Assembly: GCF_963678635.1 (NCBI RefSeq)
Contig: NW_026971088.1
Location: 1-34,125, forward strand
From: Symsagittifera roscoffensis
Taxonomy: Eukaryota; Xenacoelomorpha; Acoela; Convolutidae
Length of the DNA: 34,125 bases
Reading direction: 5' to 3'
Part shown: positions 30,163-34,125 of the stretch, in pieces
How the letters are laid out: every line of letters begins with the position of its first letter
How positions within the stretch are numbered: the stretch's first letter is position 1
The notes under the pieces: generated by a model
Told to the model about the DNA's origin: nothing
Seen by the model: only the letters and a program-made list of their open reading frames with translations
Databases searched by the model: none
Made by a program: the position numbers and the translations under genes

Positions 30163-32868
30163 ATACAGCCAAACGTACATACACAGTTTGATTTTTACAA
30201 TTCAAAGGTCATTTTCACACTTTGCTTTTAAACACACTGTCTTTTTACGCACACACTTTCCTTTTAAATAGACATAAAACTTCAATCATAAATTTGTACA
30301 ATTTGCAAACAAACAAATTTTCAATTGCTTTTAAACTGAAAAACATACATTGATACAAATTAATTGCTCATCTTCATTCATTCAATCAAGCGGACATGCA
30401 GTCAAGAGTTCTTACTTACATAAAAACATACAATTAAACATAACTTCTAAATAATCAAATGAATACACACAAATAGGTTGTCCATACATGATTAATTACA
30501 TTTATTCCTGCAAAATGTTGTACACTTTTATATAGATACATACAGCTTACCTAAATACCCACATACGCGAAGCATATGTGCGTACATATATACTATGCTT
30601 ATAGTTTTGTGTCACAATTTCAAGAAAAACTAGAAACATTAGTAAAAATCAAGTTGAGTTATAGTTATTCTTCTAGTTACAATTGTTTTGATTTACAAGC
30701 GCATAAGGAAAACAATTGTACTCACACATACAAACACATCAAATTGCATACATACACGCATACACAAAAGATATTTACTTGCGTTTGTTTATAGATTATT
30801 ACAAATATTCACACAAAAATATAATCATTATGTTTTACGTATGAATATATTCAAATACAGTCAAACGTACATACACAATTTGATTTTTTCAATGCAAACG
30901 TCATTTAACACTTTCCTTTTACGCACACACTTTCCTTTTAAATAGACATAAAACTTCAATCATAAATTTGTACAATTTGCAAACAAACAAATTTTCAATT
31001 GCTTTTAAACTGAAAAACATACATTGATACAAATTAATTGCTCATCTTCATTCATTCAATCAAGCGGACATGCAGTCAAGAGTTCTTACTTACATAAAAA
31101 CATACAATTAAACATAACTTCTAAATAATCAAATGAATACACACAAATAGTATGTCCATACATGATTAATTACATTTATTCCTGCAAAATGTTGTACACT
31201 TTTATATAGATACATACAGCTTACCTAAATACCCACATACGCGAAGCATATGTGCGTACATATATACTATGCTTATAGTTTTGTGTCACATTTTCAAGAA
31301 AAACTAGAAACATTAGTAAAAATCAAGTTGAATTATAGTTATTCTTCTAGTTACAATTGTTTTGATTTACAAGCGCATAAGGAAAAAAATTGTACTCACA
31401 CATACAAACACATCAAATTGCATACATACACGCATACACAAAAGATATTTACTTGCGTTTGTTTATAGATTAATACAAATATTCACACAAAAATATAATC
31501 ATTATGTTTTACGTATGAATATATTCAAATACAGTCAAACGTACATACACAATTTGATTTTTTCAATGCAAACGTCATTTAACACTTTCCTTTTACGCAC
31601 ACACTTTCCTTTTAAATAGACGTAAAACTTCAATCATAAATTTGTACAATTTGCAAACAAACAAATTTTCAATTGCTTTTAAACTGAAAAACATACATTG
31701 ATACAAATTAATTGCTCATCTTCATTCACTCAATCAAGCGGACATGCAGTCAAGAGTTCTTACTTACATAAAAACATACAATTAAACATAACTTCTAAAT
31801 GATCAAATGAATACACACAAATAGTATGTCCATACATGATTAATTACATTTATTCCTGCAAAATGTTGTACACTTTTATATAAATACATACAGCTTACCT
31901 AAATACACACATACGCGAAGCATATGTGCGTACATATATACTATGCTTATAGTTTTGCGTCACATTTTCAAGAAAAACTAGGAACATTAGTAAAAATCAA
32001 GTTGAGTTATATTTATTCTTCTAGTTACAATTGTTTTGATTAACAAGCGCATAAGGAAAAAAATTGTACTCACACATACAAACACATCAAATTGCATACA
32101 TACACGCATACACAAAAGATATTTACTTGCGTTTGTTTATAGATTAATACAAATATTCACACAAAAATATAATCATTATGTTTTACGAATGAATATATTC
32201 AATTACAGTCAAACGTATATACACAATTTGATTTTTTCAATGCAAACGTCATTTAACACTTTCTTTTTACGCACACACTTTCCTTTTCAATAGACATAAA
32301 ACTTCAATCATAAATTTGTACAATTTGCAAACAAACAAATTTTCAAATGCTTTTAAACTGAAAAACATACATTGATACAAATTAATTGCTCATCTTCATT
32401 CACTCAATCAAGCGGACATGCAGTCAAGAGTTCCTACTTACACAAAAACTTACAATTAAACATAACTTCTAAATGATCAAATGAATACACACAAATAGTA
32501 TGTCCATACATGATTAATTACATTTATTCTTGCAAAATGTTGTACACTTTTATATAGATACATACAGCTTACCTAAATACACACATACGCGAAGCATATG
32601 TGCGTACATATATACTATGCTTATAGTATTGAGTCACATTTTCAAGAAAAACTAGAAACATTAGTAAAAATTAAGTTGAGTTATAGTTATTCTTCTAGTT
32701 ACAATTGTTTTGATTTACAAGCGCATAAGGAAAAAAATTGTACTCACACATACAAACACATCAAATTGCATACATACACGCATACACAAAAGATATTTAC
32801 TTGCGTTTGTTTATAGATTAATACAAATATTCACACAAAAATATAATCATTATGTTTTACGTATATAA

Positions 32869-32884
32869 ATATATATATATATAT
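32869..32884. repeat. Short (AT)n tract in type B monomer 10
   Basis: Only about 16 bases of AT. This explains why this monomer is 704 bp instead of 724-738 bp. Confidence 0.95.
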
Positions 32885-33565
32885 TCAAATACAGTCAAAC
32901 GTACATACACAGTTTGATTTTTACAATGCAAACGTCATTTTCACACTTTGCTTTTAAACACACTGTCTTTTTACGCACACACTTTCCTTTTAAATAGACA
33001 TAAAACTTCAATCATACATTTGTACAATTTGCAAACAAACAAATTTTCAAATGCTTTTAAACTGAAAAACATACATTGATACAAATTAATTGCTCATCTT
33101 CATTCACTCAATCAAGCGGACATGCAGTCAAGAGTTCTTACTTACATAAAAACATACAATTAAACATAACTTCTAAATGATCAAATGAATACACACAAAT
33201 AGTATGTCCATACATGATTAATTACATTTATTCTTGCAAAATGTTGTACACTTTTATGTAGATACATACAGCTTACCTAAAAACACACATACGCGAAACA
33301 TATGTGCGTACATATTTACTAAGCTTATTGTATTGTGTCACATTTTCAAGAAAAACTAGAAACATTAGTAAAAATCAAGTTGAGTTATAGTTATTCTTCT
33401 AGTTACAATTGTTTTGATTTACAAGCGCATAAGGAAACAAATTGTACTCACACATACAAACATATCAAATTGCATACATACAGGCATACACAAAAGATAT
33501 TTACTTGCGTTTGTTTATAGATTAATACAAATATTCACACAAAAATATAATCATTATGTTTTAAG

Positions 33566-33572
<7 letters not shown>

Positions 33573-33622
<50 letters not shown>
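33573..33622. repeat. (AT)n microsatellite in type B monomer 11
   Basis: A pure AT run of about 50 bases at the equivalent monomer position. A minus-strand frame across it encodes only an Ile/Tyr repeat and is not a gene. Confidence 0.95.
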
Positions 33623-33626
<4 letters not shown>

Positions 33627-34125
33627 ATACAGTCAAACGTACATACACAGTTTGATTTTTTGCAATGCAAACGTCATTTTCACACTTTGCTTTTAAACAC
33701 ACTGTCTTTTTACGCACACACTTTCCTTTTGAATAGACATAAAACTTCAATCATAAATTGTACAATTTGCAAACAAACAAATTTTCAAATGCTTTTAAAC
33801 TGAAAAACATACATTGATACAAATTGATAGCTCATCTTCATTCACTCAATCAAGCGGACATGCAGTCAAGAGTTCTTACTTACATAAAAACATACAATTA
33901 AACATAACTTCTAAATGATCAAATGAATACACACAAATAGTATGTCCATACATGATTAATTACATTTATTCCTGCAAAATGTTGTACACTTTTATATAGA
34001 TACATACAGCTTACCTAAATACACACATACGCGAAGCATATGTGCGTACATATATACTATGCTTATAGTTTTGTGTCATATTTTCAAGAAAAACTAGAAA
34101 CATTAGTAAAAATCAAGTTGAGTTA

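Larger units (their letters stand above)
27036..31923. repeat. Higher-order repeat unit of seven monomers (about 4.88 kb)
   Basis: Monomers 2-4 of the array (from 27036) share private variants with monomers 9-11 (from 31924), at offsets of 4888, 4888 and 4862 bp. Examples: CTAGGAACATT and CCTTTTCAATAG in monomers 2 and 9; CTTTTATGTAGATAC in 3 and 10; CATATTTACTA and AACATATCAAATTG in 4 and 11. Monomers 1 and 8 share TATATAAATACATAC where others have TATATAGATACATAC. The A/B order also repeats with period seven. Confidence 0.85.
26378..34125. repeat. Long satellite array, monomers of 674-738 bp, at least 11 copies
   Basis: Monomers anchored at ATGTGCGTACATATATACTA begin at 27036, 27710, 28440, 29164, 29838, 30576, 31250, 31924, 32598, 33302 and 34040. 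A more diverged first copy starts at about 26378, and the array runs off the window end. Two length classes occur. Type A is 674 bp. Type B is 704-738 bp and carries an (AT)n tract plus about 30 extra bases (near CTTTGCTTTTAAACACACTG). Order from 26378: A A B B A B A A A B B then a partial copy. Copies are highly similar. The recurring 72-85-codon frames appear incidental. Confidence 0.96.

Noticed and set aside
27036-33520. 72- and 85-codon frames recurring in the satellite monomers as a possible gene family
   Set aside because: They recur because the DNA recurs. Differences include replacement changes, and the frame is broken by a stop in the monomer at 31924 (TTTGATTAAC). The peptides are Thr/His/Tyr low-complexity products of ACACATAC-type repeats.
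33535-33750. Minus-strand 71-codon Ile/Tyr frame
   Set aside because: It is a translated (AT)n microsatellite.

Overview
This window is nuclear DNA from a eukaryote, most likely an invertebrate animal. It is strongly AT-rich, has GT-AG introns in its one clear gene, carries a hAT-family DNA transposon with 8-bp target duplications, and about a third of it is satellite-like tandem repeat. There is no operon structure, bacterial-type ribosome binding site or RNA gene that I can support. The exact taxon cannot be read from the sequence.

Layout: 1-4087 is AT-rich DNA without a recognisable gene. 4096-5958 is a hAT transposon on the minus strand with an internally deleted, broken transposase. 6819-7385 is a less AT-rich patch with short, broken, protein-like reading frames. 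7553-7828 is a 138-bp tandem duplication. 7905-9322 is a 61-bp satellite with an 8-monomer (488 bp) higher-order duplication. 11637-11806 is a 170-bp non-autonomous element whose two ends match the two ends of the hAT element. 11918-12797 is a four-copy array of about 224 bp. 12798-18188 is largely featureless.

The only substantial gene runs on the minus strand from 23615 to 18736. It encodes an N-terminal NERD (nuclease-related) domain, a superfamily 1 (UvrD-like) helicase core split over several exons, and a C-terminal TPR-like region. Splice sites are visible for some exons. An in-frame, symmetric 147-nt exon is a tandem duplicate of the segment carrying helicase motif Ia. In two places neighbouring reading frames do not join without a further intron or an indel, so the gene may be intact but imperfectly resolved, or a decaying copy.

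24097-24247 is a small palindromic MITE-like element. From about 26378 to the window end there is an array of about 670-740-bp monomers in two length classes. Shared private variants show these are arranged as a higher-order repeat of seven monomers (about 4.88 kb). The short open frames that recur in every monomer are judged incidental.

The most interesting items are the NERD-helicase-TPR gene with its duplicated motif Ia exon, the matched asymmetric ends of the hAT element and the 170-bp MITE, and the nested higher-order structure of the two satellites.
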